Source of the DNA: Nitrospira sp. UBA5698 | GTDB lineage: Bacteria; Nitrospirota; Nitrospiria; Nitrospirales; Nitrospiraceae | Direction of reading: 5' to 3' | DNA length: 64,000 bases | Assembly: GCA_002420115.1 (NCBI GenBank) | Contig: DIHK01000026.1 | Coordinates: 1 to 64,000, forward strand | In this document: positions 34,267-44,362 of the stretch, in pieces | Numbering within the stretch: the first letter of the stretch is position 1 | How the letters are laid out: every line of letters begins with the position of its first letter | Translations under genes and position numbers: made by a program | The notes under the pieces: generated by a model | What the model was told of the DNA's origin: nothing | Database searches by the model: none | Seen by the model: only the letters and a program-made list of their open reading frames with translations

Positions 34267-35646
34267 CTAGCACCTTGGCGATCCTCCACCTACGACGGCT
34301 GGAGCAGCGCAGACCTGGTGGAGTACGTTTTCATATTGCTGGGCGATGTGTTGCCACGTGAATCGAGCAGCCCAATTCCGTTTCCCATTTCTCGCAAGCT
34401 CACCGCGTGTCGTTCCATCATTGGAGAGGCGGACCCATCGTTCAGCAAATGGTTTAGAATCAATTCGGGTATAGCCTTTGTGATCGATCAACGAGGGACC
34501 GATCATGCCGGCCCCAGTCCATTCTGCAATTTCGTGAGCATTGCCGACTTGAGAGGAAAGAAACGCGGTGCCTGCTGCGGCGGCCTCAAACAGCACCAGG
34601 GGGGAATACTCGATATGTGAGGCAAAGACAAAGAGATCGGCATTCATGTACGCTTGTACAAGCTCCGGCCGAGGCATATCCGTTACCACCACCCTCTTGT
34701 TGGTTCCCGGCTGATTGAGTTGTCTCAGGAGGGATTGCATCTCATCGCGAAACGGTGGTGGATTGTGATCGGGTTTATCCCCTCTGATGAAGTCGAGCAG
34801 ACGATGATACGTCTGTGACAATATGGCCCGAATGGTTGCCTCATCCTGACGAGATTCAGCAGTATCCCATTTGTGATGATGGGTCAACAGTTCTGATGAA
34901 GTTTCCGATGCTGTGGAATTCCTCTTGTCTGGTTCAGCAATGTAGACGTTTGCGTTCAAGAGCAAGACCGAGGCTTGTTTTCCAAAGTCACAGGTGAGAT
35001 AGGATCGCAGTAAGTCCGCATGCCCCTTGTCTACGGTAAAGGCACCTACGGTGAGGAAAAGCCGTTCCTGATCCGAGATCCCCCACCGTTTTCGAAATGC
35101 AGGGTCATTCTCGACGGCAAACTCTGTTTCACTCGCCCCGTTTGGAATGATGGAGAACCGTTTTAACCCACACTTCTTTGCGAAGCTGATGTCTCGATAA
35201 TCGGAAGCATGAAAGATCAGATGATCAAATTGTTGCAAGATGTTTGGCATCTGAAGGAAATAGGCTGTATAGGATGGTTCATAGAGACATGAAAACCCAC
35301 AGGGGATGAGAATTTTGCGAGAAGGGATCTCTTGGAGGATAGGTATCAATGCATCAAGGGTCCACTGTTGGGCCATGTTGATCAAGACAACGTCAAAGTT
35401 GCCTGCAGATACAAAATGCCGGTACTGTGTCACCTCGCCATCCAAACCCTTCACGAAGTTGCCGGATACATCAAAGCCCACCACGCGCACCCCATTGAGT
35501 TCCGTAAATGTGCGGGCCCGGAGCTGTGAGGTGGCAACTGTTACATCGTGTCCACGGGATACCAGCCGTTCGGCAACCTGTTGCATGACCTCTTGAATGC
35601 CACCGATGCTGGGCGCGTAGAATTCGCAGCAAAACAGGATGTTCAC
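34267..35646 (-). CDS. GT4-family glycosyltransferase
   Basis: 459 residues from a GTG preceded by AGGGAG. FYAPSIGGIQEVMQQVAERL is the acceptor-domain loop and YSPLVLFEAAAAGTAFLSS the donor-site region. A ~90-residue insert between the domains (roughly 235-330, with KWDTAESRQDEATIRAIL) makes it longer than typical GT4 enzymes. It is ten bases upstream of the CgeB-like gene. Confidence 0.87.
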   Translation of the reverse strand: MNILFCCEFYAPSIGGIQEVMQQVAERLVSRGHDVTVATSQLRARTFTELNGVRVVGFDVSGNFVKGLDGEVTQYRHFVSAGNFDVVLINMAQQWTLDALIPILQEIPSRKILIPCGFSCLYEPSYTAYFLQMPNILQQFDHLIFHASDYRDISFAKKCGLKRFSIIPNGASETEFAVENDPAFRKRWGISDQERLFLTVGAFTVDKGHADLLRSYLTCDFGKQASVLLLNANVYIAEPDKRNSTASETSSELLTHHHKWDTAESRQDEATIRAILSQTYHRLLDFIRGDKPDHNPPPFRDEMQSLLRQLNQPGTNKRVVVTDMPRPELVQAYMNADLFVFASHIEYSPLVLFEAAAAGTAFLSSQVGNAHEIAEWTGAGMIGPSLIDHKGYTRIDSKPFAERWVRLSNDGTTRGELARNGKRNWAARFTWQHIAQQYENVLHQVCAAPAVVGGGSPRC

Positions 35647-35727
35647 AATGTTAACTCCCTAGCCGTCGAGGTGGTCTGGCTGGCATCTGTGGTGAATTAA
35701 CCATGCAATTGAAGAGTGGCGCTGCCG

Positions 35728-37344
35728 TTAGGCAGCGTCTGTACGAACGCCTGTTGTTTCGAACTGCTCTATCCAAGTCTGAAGCATTCGTGTTTCGGTT
35801 GGGGACTCATCCACTAGACTCAGCCCCAATATCTCCTTCACTCGGCCAATCTGTTCTGCTTTTGAGACAATCGGACTCCCCTTTGTGCCAATGACCGTGA
35901 TGTTATATGTTCCCTGCCATTCTCCGGCTGTGAAGGTGAGATTCCGATATCCCAACGCGGTCAGGACGTGAGTGAAGCGCTCCCGATACCAACCATCGTA
36001 GTGGACGGCCCAACTTGCTTCATGCGATCCAAAGAGATGACGGAGAATCTTGAGTTGCTCACCCAATACCGGAGTTCGGAGGTACTCCTGAACACAACGA
36101 TGGAAGTCTGGCGTCTCGATCATGAGTTGCCCCCCTTCCTTGAGCCAGCCATACCAGTCAATCAATAATCGCAACGCAACTGGTCTCTCAAAATGTTCAA
36201 AGACGTGATGGAGCCGAATTTCGTCTATTGTTCCTGAAGGATAGTGAAGCTGTGATAGGTCAGTAAAAATGTCAGCTTTCGAGTGTCGTTGAACTGAGTG
36301 TCGACTTGGATGGAAATCTACATTGATGTATCCAGGCAAGTAGACCTCGCCACATCCAAGGTGAAGCTTGAGGGGCTTATCGGGTGAAGATGCTGTGCTA
36401 GGGGCGTTTGAACGTTCACGCCTACCAATAAGGAGCTGCTGACTATTTTTGCGAATCCTCCTTAGCGCAGCTTTCCCCATTGCCAATGGATCATGGGCAC
36501 AGAGCGTCATAACATGTGGGAAGGTTGCCAGATAGCGATGGTCCGACAAGAGCGCTTTTGTGTATGCCTTGCGAAGCATCGTCTCTTGGCGCTGTAGGGT
36601 GTCATCAGTAACTACCTGAGTACTTGTTCTGCGCCGTAGGAAGCGACGTAGACGGTTGATCACCATCAGCCGTGAATCCCAGTGTTGTACGACAGGAATT
36701 GCTCCCCGAATACTGACGGAGGGGATATCGCGGTATATGGCAAGAAGCGCTTCTAGATACACAATCGCTGACTGAGTGGCCACTCTCAGCCAAAGGTCGT
36801 AATCCTCAACTGCCCGTAGAGCGCGGTCTTCACAAAATAGGCCTACCTGTTCAAGTGTTGAGCGTCGGACCATTGCCGTTGACGTAATGATAAAATTATT
36901 CTCAAGCAATGCTGGCAAGACCAGCCCGCTATGTCCTTGATCATCCTTTAGGTAGGGTCGACTGGGTTTTTCGTCATGCTGGCGAACAACAAAGGCGTTT
37001 GAGCAGACCAGTCCTACCGTGGGATGTTTGTGAAACACTGAGACTTGTTGAGAGAGCTTATTGGGAAGCCACTGATCATCTGAGTCCAGGAACGCAATCA
37101 ATTCTCCTTTGGCGAGCCTGATGCCAGCATTTCGCGCGACAGCAGGGAGCCCTGAATGTTCAACCTTTACATATCGGATAGACGAGAACTGTCGAGGGAA
37201 TAAGATTGGCGTGTCATCTGTAGATCCATCGTCAATCACGATGATTTCCACATCACCGTGAGTCTGGTTCAATACCGAATCAACCGCCCGGCAGAGCAAG
37301 GGAAAGCGATTAAAGGTTGGGATGATGACGCTTACGCACGCCAT
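35728..37344 (-). CDS. Two-domain protein: GT2 glycosyltransferase plus methyltransferase
   Basis: 538 residues. Residues 1-~310 are a GT2 domain: VSVIIPTFNRFPLLCRAVDS, DDGSTDDT, FLDSDDQWLPNKL and VEDYDLWLRVA. After a linker rich in Ser/Asn/Pro (about 312-328), residues ~330-500 are a SAM-methyltransferase-like domain (LKLHLGCGEVYLPGYINVDF, then EIRLHHVFEHFERPVALRLL). Such fusion suggests addition of a sugar and methylation of the same product. It overlaps the upstream GT2 gene by 13 bases. Confidence 0.87.
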   Translation of the reverse strand: MACVSVIIPTFNRFPLLCRAVDSVLNQTHGDVEIIVIDDGSTDDTPILFPRQFSSIRYVKVEHSGLPAVARNAGIRLAKGELIAFLDSDDQWLPNKLSQQVSVFHKHPTVGLVCSNAFVVRQHDEKPSRPYLKDDQGHSGLVLPALLENNFIITSTAMVRRSTLEQVGLFCEDRALRAVEDYDLWLRVATQSAIVYLEALLAIYRDIPSVSIRGAIPVVQHWDSRLMVINRLRRFLRRRTSTQVVTDDTLQRQETMLRKAYTKALLSDHRYLATFPHVMTLCAHDPLAMGKAALRRIRKNSQQLLIGRRERSNAPSTASSPDKPLKLHLGCGEVYLPGYINVDFHPSRHSVQRHSKADIFTDLSQLHYPSGTIDEIRLHHVFEHFERPVALRLLIDWYGWLKEGGQLMIETPDFHRCVQEYLRTPVLGEQLKILRHLFGSHEASWAVHYDGWYRERFTHVLTALGYRNLTFTAGEWQGTYNITVIGTKGSPIVSKAEQIGRVKEILGLSLVDESPTETRMLQTWIEQFETTGVRTDAA

Positions 37345-38285
37345 AGGTTTCTCAATGTGAACCAGGAGCCCGTACCATGTTGCAGTTCTATCGTGGTCGG
37401 CATGCCACCATGCGCTCGTGTGAATCCCTCTGCTGTCTTAGTCAGGTCTTCATAGGCTAAGTAAATCCAATCCCGTTGATTCGGCTTCTCTGGATCGAAG
37501 AAGATCCCACGCCATCTTTCCTGATAGGCGGTACGGTCGTTCTGTTCGCTTTCCAGGTTCGAGGTTCTGACTGCGAGATTAGCATGCGAAAAATGCTCAA
37601 CGAACGACGTGGGACAGTCGACGACTTCATACCCTTGCTGCCAGAGCTTGAGGCACACATCGCCATCAGCACAGTAGAATTGGTAGCGATCTTCATCAAT
37701 CCAAGCCACTTGTTGAAGCGCAGCGCGCACGTAGAGACCATGATTCACGAACATCTTCTCACCATGGGTTAACCCCACCCAGTATTCTTGCTGCTCCGGC
37801 CAATTCCTCCAGTAAAATGCAACAGCACCTATGTTGTGCCCTTGCTGCCGCAAGGTTTCACAATGTTGAACACCGTTCATGACAGCGCCAGGAACAAGGA
37901 GTGAATCATCGCTGATCATGACGATGTATTGCCCCTCTGCACATTTGAAGCCCAGGTTCATGAAGTAGCCCCAACTTCTGCGCTTGCTCACTTCGTTAAC
38001 GGCGCTAGTTCGGTTGTGCTGAACGATCGTGATAATCTCCGATTGATCGATAAGCCATTCTGTGGAGCCATCGGTTGATCCGCCATCGACGACAATGATC
38101 TCATAGGGCAGAGTGATGCCATTCTGGCGAATGCTCTGAATTGCCTCCTGGAGAAAAGCTTTGCGGTTGTAGGTGCCGAGCACGATGCTCACGGTCGCTG
38201 ATGCCGAGTGTCTCGGAATCTGCTGCACAGATGGAGTCTGATGGCGGCCCACTGTTCCATCGAATAGACGTGTATTTCCCATCAT
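37332..38285 (-). CDS. GT2-family glycosyltransferase
   Basis: 317 residues. VSIVLGTYNRKAFLQEAIQS, VDGGSTDGSTEW and MISDDSLLVPGAV identify a GT-A enzyme. The catalytic pair may lie in YCADGDVCLKLWQQG. The C-terminal part (RWRGIFFDPEKPNQRDWIYL) is characteristic for this subgroup. The first ~30 residues precede the domain and may not all be translated, since the start is not well marked. Confidence 0.87.
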   Translation of the reverse strand: MMGNTRLFDGTVGRHQTPSVQQIPRHSASATVSIVLGTYNRKAFLQEAIQSIRQNGITLPYEIIVVDGGSTDGSTEWLIDQSEIITIVQHNRTSAVNEVSKRRSWGYFMNLGFKCAEGQYIVMISDDSLLVPGAVMNGVQHCETLRQQGHNIGAVAFYWRNWPEQQEYWVGLTHGEKMFVNHGLYVRAALQQVAWIDEDRYQFYCADGDVCLKLWQQGYEVVDCPTSFVEHFSHANLAVRTSNLESEQNDRTAYQERWRGIFFDPEKPNQRDWIYLAYEDLTKTAEGFTRAHGGMPTTIELQHGTGSWFTLRNLWRA

Positions 38286-38368
38286 CTAGCCTGTTCACTG
38301 CTACTCGGGTGACTCAGTAATGTTTCTGCCTCGATCAGATAATGCGGCCTTACATGCCTCATACGTCT

Positions 38369-39085
38369 TTATACATTGGTGCGGATTGACTCTTCTGTAC
38401 CCTTCTGCGCGCAGATGAAGAAGCTGTGCATTGCATCAGGCCCTGTATTGAGGTGTGTAATGTGACATCCCATCTCCTCTACGGCCTGTTGGATCACTGG
38501 TGGAGTTGGAATCCATTTGTGACCATCACCAACAAACGGTGACCCAGGATGCCATATGGCGCAATCGGGATGTGGGAGGTAAAGGAAGATCATCCCGCCA
38601 AGTCGCATGCGATCTATCCATTCTTTGAGGATTTCTTGCCACGCCTCAATATGCTCAAGGCAATGTGAGCTAAACACATAGTCCAAGGAACCTTTCTCGA
38701 AGTCAGCCACGCATCGGTTCGTGCCAAGCCCTCGCCACAGATCGACAGGGGTGGCGCCGGGCAGAGGCCACAGGCCAGCACCAACATCAATGCCGTTTCC
38801 CCGACAATGCTTCAGTGCTTCTGGGAAAATGGCATGTGCAGCTCCTCCTACCGTGAGATAGTCAGGGTAAAATGCGTTCTGATAGATCCATCCTCCAGGC
38901 CTACGCATTAACTCAGGATGATCGAGCAACGCCCGATACTGGAAGAAGAGGTCCGGCACATTCGGGAGTGATTCGAGGGGCTGTTGAGCGGAGTTGCCTG
39001 GCCCTGGAATCCTTTCCGAACACAGCCGGAGGCCTAGCGCTTTGGCTGAACGGATGGGATGAACGAGATGGCGTAATTGAAACAT
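38369..39085 (-). CDS. Class I SAM-dependent methyltransferase
   Basis: 238 residues. GNGIDVGAGLWPLPGATPVD is motif I; DYVFSSHCLEHIEAWQEIL and RLGGMIFLYLPHPDC complete a Methyltransf_11-type fold. Short gaps (83 and 137 bases) on both sides set it slightly apart from the neighbouring genes, and the 137-base upstream gap may hold a promoter. Confidence 0.8.
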   Translation of the reverse strand: MFQLRHLVHPIRSAKALGLRLCSERIPGPGNSAQQPLESLPNVPDLFFQYRALLDHPELMRRPGGWIYQNAFYPDYLTVGGAAHAIFPEALKHCRGNGIDVGAGLWPLPGATPVDLWRGLGTNRCVADFEKGSLDYVFSSHCLEHIEAWQEILKEWIDRMRLGGMIFLYLPHPDCAIWHPGSPFVGDGHKWIPTPPVIQQAVEEMGCHITHLNTGPDAMHSFFICAQKGTEESIRTNV

Positions 39086-39222
39086 CGTATCCTGTCACCA
39101 ACGTAGCGCAACGATCAGATCACCGTTCACGTTTCTGGAACGTGTATTGATTCTGATCAACGCCTGCCCTTCGATATCGTATTGACACCCAAGTAAGAAC
39201 AAGATGTCCCCCAAGTCGAGGC

Positions 39223-40452
39223 TTACGCGACGGCCTGTTGGTATCGGTTTGCCACACTCATTCGGACGGCGTCTTTTACGCGTTCGATGTCTACACGACG
39301 GATACAGTGGGCGTCCATTGATGCACAGTATTCCTTGCAAGGGGTCACAGCCGTGTCAGGCTGGAGCACTTGGGAAGGAACTCCCCATGGACCGAATCGC
39401 AGTGGGGAGTTCGACCAGTAGGGGTTCCCATTGGAAGGATGGCATGAAATCTCGATAACCGGGGCCCCTGCTGCTGCCGCCACATGCATTGGGCCTGAGT
39501 CATTTCCGATGTACAGATTACAAGATCGAAACAGCGTGCCGAGCTGAGGCCAGGTCGTCATGCCGACGGCATTGATCACATCTTTCCGCAAGGACTGTGC
39601 CACAGTGCGTCCAGTCTCGACATCAGATGGTCCCCCTACGATCACGATGCGAGCATCGTATTCCTTCGTGAGCCAACGTCCAAGCTCAACATAGTGCTCC
39701 TGCGGCCATTGCCGTGTTGCGGATGCCGCTCCGATTCCAAATGCGATCAAGGGTGTGTGATGAGAAATGCCGAGATCGCTCAGTATATTGGATAGTAGTT
39801 GTTCTTCATGTTGTGGTTCCCATAAAGCGAGGCAATCGTTCTTAGGGTTGCCTCCGATAAAGCGGATGATGTCCAACCCTCGGTCGACCTCATGCTTGAG
39901 CGAACTGTCCATAAGGGCATGGCTATAGAGACTATCAAACCCGTTATTCATAGCTTGTTTGTGCTGAACGACGTGCTCAGAGTACCCCACGCGCCACGCC
40001 GCACCGCTCCAATAGGCCAGGTGGGAGGCATGGTAGAGATCCGCATCCCATCGAGGGACTATCGCTAAATCAAACCTGCGTAACCAAAGATGCTGTGCGG
40101 CGAACAGAAAGATCCTCCTCATCCGATCAAAGGTTGGGGTATAGCCGAGTGGACCGGGGTCATAGACCAACACGTCATCGATGAAGGGACAACCGGCTGC
40201 AAGTTCTGCCACAGTGGGTTTCACAACGAGCGAAATCTTGGCTTGTGGTATTGCCTGACGAAGCTCGCGTAGAAACGGAGTCGATAAAATCATATCCCCT
40301 ATATCATCCAGGCGAATGACAAGTGCACGATCCACCGTCTTGAGGTTTATGACATCCCCTTTTCTGCGGTATCCCATTATCTGAAACAGCGGCTCGCCCA
40401 ATCTGATTGCCCCTCGGGGTGATGATATTTCTCGGATGGCCTGGTTCCACAT
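39223..40452 (-). CDS. GT9-family (heptosyltransferase-like) glycosyltransferase
   Basis: 409 residues from the ATG at 40452, chosen because GGAGGA lies seven bases upstream; a GTG at 40467 overlaps that site. ALVIRLDDIGDMILSTPFLR opens the GT-B N-domain; IAFGIGAASATRQWPQEHYV and YIGNDSGPMHVAAAAGAPVI are the ADP-heptose-site motifs of family 9. Such enzymes build LPS core or, as here, perhaps the outer chain. No GmhA/HldE genes are near. Confidence 0.9.
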   Translation of the reverse strand: MWNQAIREISSPRGAIRLGEPLFQIMGYRRKGDVINLKTVDRALVIRLDDIGDMILSTPFLRELRQAIPQAKISLVVKPTVAELAAGCPFIDDVLVYDPGPLGYTPTFDRMRRIFLFAAQHLWLRRFDLAIVPRWDADLYHASHLAYWSGAAWRVGYSEHVVQHKQAMNNGFDSLYSHALMDSSLKHEVDRGLDIIRFIGGNPKNDCLALWEPQHEEQLLSNILSDLGISHHTPLIAFGIGAASATRQWPQEHYVELGRWLTKEYDARIVIVGGPSDVETGRTVAQSLRKDVINAVGMTTWPQLGTLFRSCNLYIGNDSGPMHVAAAAGAPVIEISCHPSNGNPYWSNSPLRFGPWGVPSQVLQPDTAVTPCKEYCASMDAHCIRRVDIERVKDAVRMSVANRYQQAVA

Positions 40453-40512
40453 CAACCTGTCCTCCACGTCAAGCAGAGAGAGCGAGAGGTTTACTTCACC
40501 GCATTGGCACGC

Positions 40513-41277
40513 TCAATGTTTCTGGCCGATAAATACGTATGTTCCGTAATGAGCAGAAGGGTTTCGACCTTCATCTCGACTCAAGATCTTGTAGTGAACC
40601 TTCCGAAAGACCTGTAGTAATTCGTTATCGAGTGTTTCATGATCAATACGAATAGGGTGTCCGATATCGTCTCCGATGCGCTGCACATCATCAAAGTTGC
40701 TCAGGTCTTGCCCAATCACCAGGAATCCCCCGGGCTTGGTGATGCGAACAGCCTGCCGGATGCACGCTAGGCTGTCCCGACAGTGATCGAGCACGTTAAT
40801 AACGACGACAAGATCAAAGTAGTCTGATGCAAAGGGACATTCCTCAAGCGGATGATCGTCGACATACACCTTTCCCTCTTGCCACATTCTCGCCAGCCAT
40901 TGTCCCCTAAAGCGCAGGTACTCGTTGACTAAGGGATCACTGCAGATCAGATGGGAGGCTGATCGACCTTCAAGTATCACACGAACATTTGTGTATGGAC
41001 CTGATCCCAGCTCAATGGCATTGTTAAACCTGGAAGGTAAGGCTCGATATTGGTCAAATTGCTCTGCCCACCAATGATTCCAGTCATCACCCACAGATGG
41101 GAGATCAGCTTCTTGCCCCAGTTTGTTGAGCACCTTTGCAGTAAGCCTCTTGAGAGGGGTTGTCAGGACGTGAGACCGATCAGGATGCTGAGCGCGCCAG
41201 TACGCTCCTTCCCATTCTTGGGCTTGTTGCCAACGCTCGAGGCTCACGCACAGCGGAAGTTTTTCCATGGTCTGCAT
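40513..41277 (-). CDS. Class I SAM-dependent methyltransferase
   Basis: About 254 residues from an ATG at 41277; alternatives are 41268 and 41310. NAIELGSGPYTNVRVILEG, FDLVVVINVLDHCRDSLACI and ITKPGGFLVIGQDLSN are the usual Rossmann motifs. The first 70 residues (WEGAYWRAQHPDRSHV) form an extension seen in polysaccharide-locus methyltransferases. The start lies eight bases after the upstream gene's stop. Confidence 0.8.
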   Translation of the reverse strand: MQTMEKLPLCVSLERWQQAQEWEGAYWRAQHPDRSHVLTTPLKRLTAKVLNKLGQEADLPSVGDDWNHWWAEQFDQYRALPSRFNNAIELGSGPYTNVRVILEGRSASHLICSDPLVNEYLRFRGQWLARMWQEGKVYVDDHPLEECPFASDYFDLVVVINVLDHCRDSLACIRQAVRITKPGGFLVIGQDLSNFDDVQRIGDDIGHPIRIDHETLDNELLQVFRKVHYKILSRDEGRNPSAHYGTYVFIGQKH

Positions 41278-41284
41278 CCAATTT

Positions 41285-42394
41285 CTAGCAGGTATAGGGT
41301 TTAAGACCATTCCATATGGCCGAACAGAACCGATCCCATGAATAGTGTGTTTCGATCAGCCGTCGTCCTTCCTGGCTGATTTCCTGTAAGCGCTCTTCTG
41401 GAGCAAATTGAAGATCGAGTAAGATGTTCACGTTGTGCTCGATATCAGTCGAGCTCAATGTGGTGATGGCAGGGACATTGTGGTAGCCCGATCCAGGTGT
41501 GCAAGCAACCGGGAACCCCCAGGCCATTGCCTCAAGAATGGTGGTGGGGTTTGCATCAGAAATGGAGGTGTTAATAAAAAAATCAAACTGATTGGCGAGT
41601 GATACCATAAACGACGGTGTGAGAGAGGCATAAGTAGCAATTCGTTTCATGCCTGAAAGTTCTCGTCCCCCGCCGATCCATCCATTGGGAAATCCTGATA
41701 GCTTGGCCATAGTCTTTTCTAGGATGTCACACCCCTTTTCCGGCCTATCACTGCTGCTTCCAATGTAAAAATACCCACGCCGTCCAGGTGGGTTAAAGTG
41801 TTTCTTGAGGTATGGATACTCAGCCCCATCAATAGCCATATCGAGGCTTGTGATTTTGTGTTTCCACGGCGCAAAACAGGATTGACTCAATGTCTCCTTC
41901 CAGTAGGGACCCATAATGCCGAAGACCTGGTCCGCTTGGTCGAGCAGAGGGAGCGAAAACTTGTTGATCTCGGGCATGGCATGATGAATGGGAAAAATGA
42001 GTGCCTTGTGTTTGCAGGGCGCAGTGGAAGAAAAGGCCCGCTGGATAATGGTGTCTGGATTTGGGTGTGGGTGACCCAAGATAATATCATCGGTCTTCCA
42101 GTCGATGTGACCGGTTTCTTCTAAACTATAAAACCGAATAGGGTGACGTTGCTGTAGGTAGGACAGTAACCGCATGGTGATAGAACCAGGTGCTGGTAAC
42201 GGCGTAGGAGTTTCAGGAAACCATCCATACCTATACCAGTGGGGGAACGTTGTTGAACCATTTCCCAAGTTCGAATAGCGAGACAAGAGCTGTGCGAACA
42301 TTCCGGTTTTGAGGAGAGGCAGGGCGTAGGCAAAATGAATCACAGTGCACCCGACAGCAGCGCTCTGTCTATGCGAGACATCATTCTGGTCCAT
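41285..42394 (-). CDS. GT4-like glycosyltransferase
   Basis: 369 residues from the ATG at 42394, which leaves a 14-base overlap with the upstream methyltransferase; the open frame extends to 42562 but that part lies within the neighbour's coding sequence. YFYIGSSSDRPEKGCDILEK and NTSISDANPTTILEAMAWGF are the GT-B C-domain donor motifs with the E at LEAMAWG. The N-domain is diverged, so the assignment relies on the C-domain. Confidence 0.8.
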   Translation of the reverse strand: MDQNDVSHRQSAAVGCTVIHFAYALPLLKTGMFAQLLSRYSNLGNGSTTFPHWYRYGWFPETPTPLPAPGSITMRLLSYLQQRHPIRFYSLEETGHIDWKTDDIILGHPHPNPDTIIQRAFSSTAPCKHKALIFPIHHAMPEINKFSLPLLDQADQVFGIMGPYWKETLSQSCFAPWKHKITSLDMAIDGAEYPYLKKHFNPPGRRGYFYIGSSSDRPEKGCDILEKTMAKLSGFPNGWIGGGRELSGMKRIATYASLTPSFMVSLANQFDFFINTSISDANPTTILEAMAWGFPVACTPGSGYHNVPAITTLSSTDIEHNVNILLDLQFAPEERLQEISQEGRRLIETHYSWDRFCSAIWNGLKPYTC

Positions 42395-43079
42395 GCATGG
42401 AATGTAATGGTTCCACGCGACTTGGTATATCTGTGACCACCACGTGCCGTACGACCGCAAAACCGACCGATTCCGGCGCTGTGATGGTCTGTTGTATGCG
42501 CCATTGACTGGATCGCTCCAAGGCGGGTCGGAGCAGAGCCATTTTCTCGTTGTCCCAATCATGCATCAGTACCACACCGCCGTTATGTAAGAACGGTGCG
42601 AACATCTCGAACTCTCCATAGGCTTCTTGAGGATCTGCCGAACCATCCAAGAAGACCGTATCGACGCACCCCAATTGGCGAAGGAGATGAGGATAGACCG
42701 CCATAGCTTTGCCCGAATGAAATTCCACGTGCTTCAACAAGTGCGGGAGGTATGTTCGATAGTTCTGTCGGACGATGGCATGAATCTGGGGATCAGCCTC
42801 AATGGTATGGAGGACGCCGAAACCGTTGTCATAGAGCGCCTGACTGATAAAGTAGGTACTGCCTCCGCCTTGCCAAGTTCCTACCTCGAACACCGTCTTT
42901 GGTTTCACCTGGCGGATCGTCTTGTATAGCAATTTTCGATCTGCCACCCATAATTGCCCTGGAATCTGTAGGCATCCTTCAAAAAACCAGCGGAGACGGT
43001 ATGGGATGATCCAACGTATGGTTCTCCACAGACGTTGGTTCTGTGGTGACAAGGCATGATAGGAATGGGCAAAGTTCAT
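42381..43079 (-). CDS. SAM-dependent methyltransferase (CmcI/TylF-like fold)
   Basis: 232 residues from the ATG at 43079, which overlaps the upstream Wzt stop as ATGA. TVFEVGTWQGGGSTYFISQA, HTIEADPQIHAIVRQNY, DTVFLDGSADPQEAYGEFEM and GGVVLMHDWDNEK show a Rossmann fold of the Methyltransf_24/CmcI type with acidic metal ligands. Coupling to the exporter ATPase gene suggests it acts on the exported chain, possibly as a terminal methyl cap, but that is inferred. Confidence 0.82.
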   Translation of the reverse strand: MNFAHSYHALSPQNQRLWRTIRWIIPYRLRWFFEGCLQIPGQLWVADRKLLYKTIRQVKPKTVFEVGTWQGGGSTYFISQALYDNGFGVLHTIEADPQIHAIVRQNYRTYLPHLLKHVEFHSGKAMAVYPHLLRQLGCVDTVFLDGSADPQEAYGEFEMFAPFLHNGGVVLMHDWDNEKMALLRPALERSSQWRIQQTITAPESVGFAVVRHVVVTDIPSRVEPLHSMHGPE

Positions 43080-44362
43080 GTGTCCACCGTCGATAGGCTT
43101 GTGGCACTCCACTTGATGGTCGGCGCGATGATACCCCGGCGACCTTGAGCCAGCTTATGTTCGACACTTCCCGTATCGACCACTTCGAAACTAATTGCAT
43201 GGGGAGCCTCATCGAGCACGCGGATCCCTGGGACACTCGCTCCCAGACTGATCCAATACCGTCCTGCACGGAACCATGCGGGATCCAATTTGCAGGAAAC
43301 ACGGTAGAGACCGGGCAGTCGTGGAACAGATTTGGACTCGGGACAGGAGTCGAGATCCGTTGTGCAAAGGACACAGACCCCCTCCCCGTTCCATAATTCC
43401 AGGCTGACTTGTCCCCCTCGAATCTTGCGATGGACCATGTAATCCACCTCGACCATGCAGCCTTGCACGGCGTCGATGGAACCGGTCACGCGGCCACGGC
43501 TATCACGGATTCGAATGGCTTGAAGCGAAAGCTCCTGCCTTGGCTGGACCTCGTGTGGTGCATGGAGTTGCGTTTCTCCCTGTACGGGAGTGTTCCCACT
43601 CAAGTAGTGATCGACAACATCCTGTGCGGTTCCATAGGCCTGAACTTCGCCGCCGTCCAGCAGTATCGCGGTGCCGCATAAATTTAGAATTGATGCAATG
43701 TTATGGCTGACCAAGAGCACCGTTCGTCCCTCCCGAGATACATCATCCATCTTGGAGAGGCATTTCTTTTGAAATGCCGCGTCGCCGACTGCCAGCACCT
43801 CATCAACAAGAAGAATATCGGCTTTGAGATGGGCTGCGACGGCAAACGCAAGCCGCATATGCATGCCGCTCGAGTATCGTTTGACCGGCGTATCCAGAAA
43901 CTTTTCAACTTCTGCGAAAGTCACAATGGAGTCGAATTGCTTATCGATCTCGCGTTTCGTCATTCCAAGAACAGCACCATTCATATAGATATTGTCTCGT
44001 CCCGTCAGGTCAGGGTGAAAACCTGTCCCGACTTCGAGTAATGAGCCAACGCGCCCGACCAGTTCTGCCCAGCCAGTCGTCGGAGGAGTGATGTGCGAAA
44101 GGATCTTCAGGAGAGTACTTTTCCCCGAGCCGTTCCGCCCAATGATTCCAAGCACCTCTCCTTGCCGAACATCGAACGACACATCTTTTAATGCCCAAAT
44201 CAGCTCGGTATTGGCATTGCGTGTCCGTGTCCCTTCTGCCTCTCGCTGCGACAACAATGAGTCTCGCATCTGAGCGTGCAATGTCCGACACCAGCTCTGT
44301 CCATCGCCAAGTGTGTACTGCTTCCCGAGATTGTTCGCTCGAATGACAACGTTACTCATCAT
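43076..44362 (-). CDS. wzt: O-polysaccharide ABC exporter ATPase with Wzt C-terminal domain
   Basis: 428 residues. The nucleotide-binding domain has Walker A GRNGSGKSTLLK (74-85), the signature YSSGMHMRLAFA and Walker B ADILLVDEVLAVGD. A C-terminal extension of ~170 residues (from about 255) is a beta-rich Wzt_C-type domain that in Wzt homologues binds the modified chain end and couples termination to export. This implies that a terminal modification, such as methylation, may license export. It abuts the permease gene with no gap. Confidence 0.93.
   Translation of the reverse strand: MMSNVVIRANNLGKQYTLGDGQSWCRTLHAQMRDSLLSQREAEGTRTRNANTELIWALKDVSFDVRQGEVLGIIGRNGSGKSTLLKILSHITPPTTGWAELVGRVGSLLEVGTGFHPDLTGRDNIYMNGAVLGMTKREIDKQFDSIVTFAEVEKFLDTPVKRYSSGMHMRLAFAVAAHLKADILLVDEVLAVGDAAFQKKCLSKMDDVSREGRTVLLVSHNIASILNLCGTAILLDGGEVQAYGTAQDVVDHYLSGNTPVQGETQLHAPHEVQPRQELSLQAIRIRDSRGRVTGSIDAVQGCMVEVDYMVHRKIRGGQVSLELWNGEGVCVLCTTDLDSCPESKSVPRLPGLYRVSCKLDPAWFRAGRYWISLGASVPGIRVLDEAPHAISFEVVDTGSVEHKLAQGRRGIIAPTIKWSATSLSTVDT

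Noticed and set aside
42395..42562. A longer N-terminus for the glycosyltransferase at 41285
   Set aside because: The extension lies inside the preceding methyltransferase in another frame; homology begins after the ATG at 42394.
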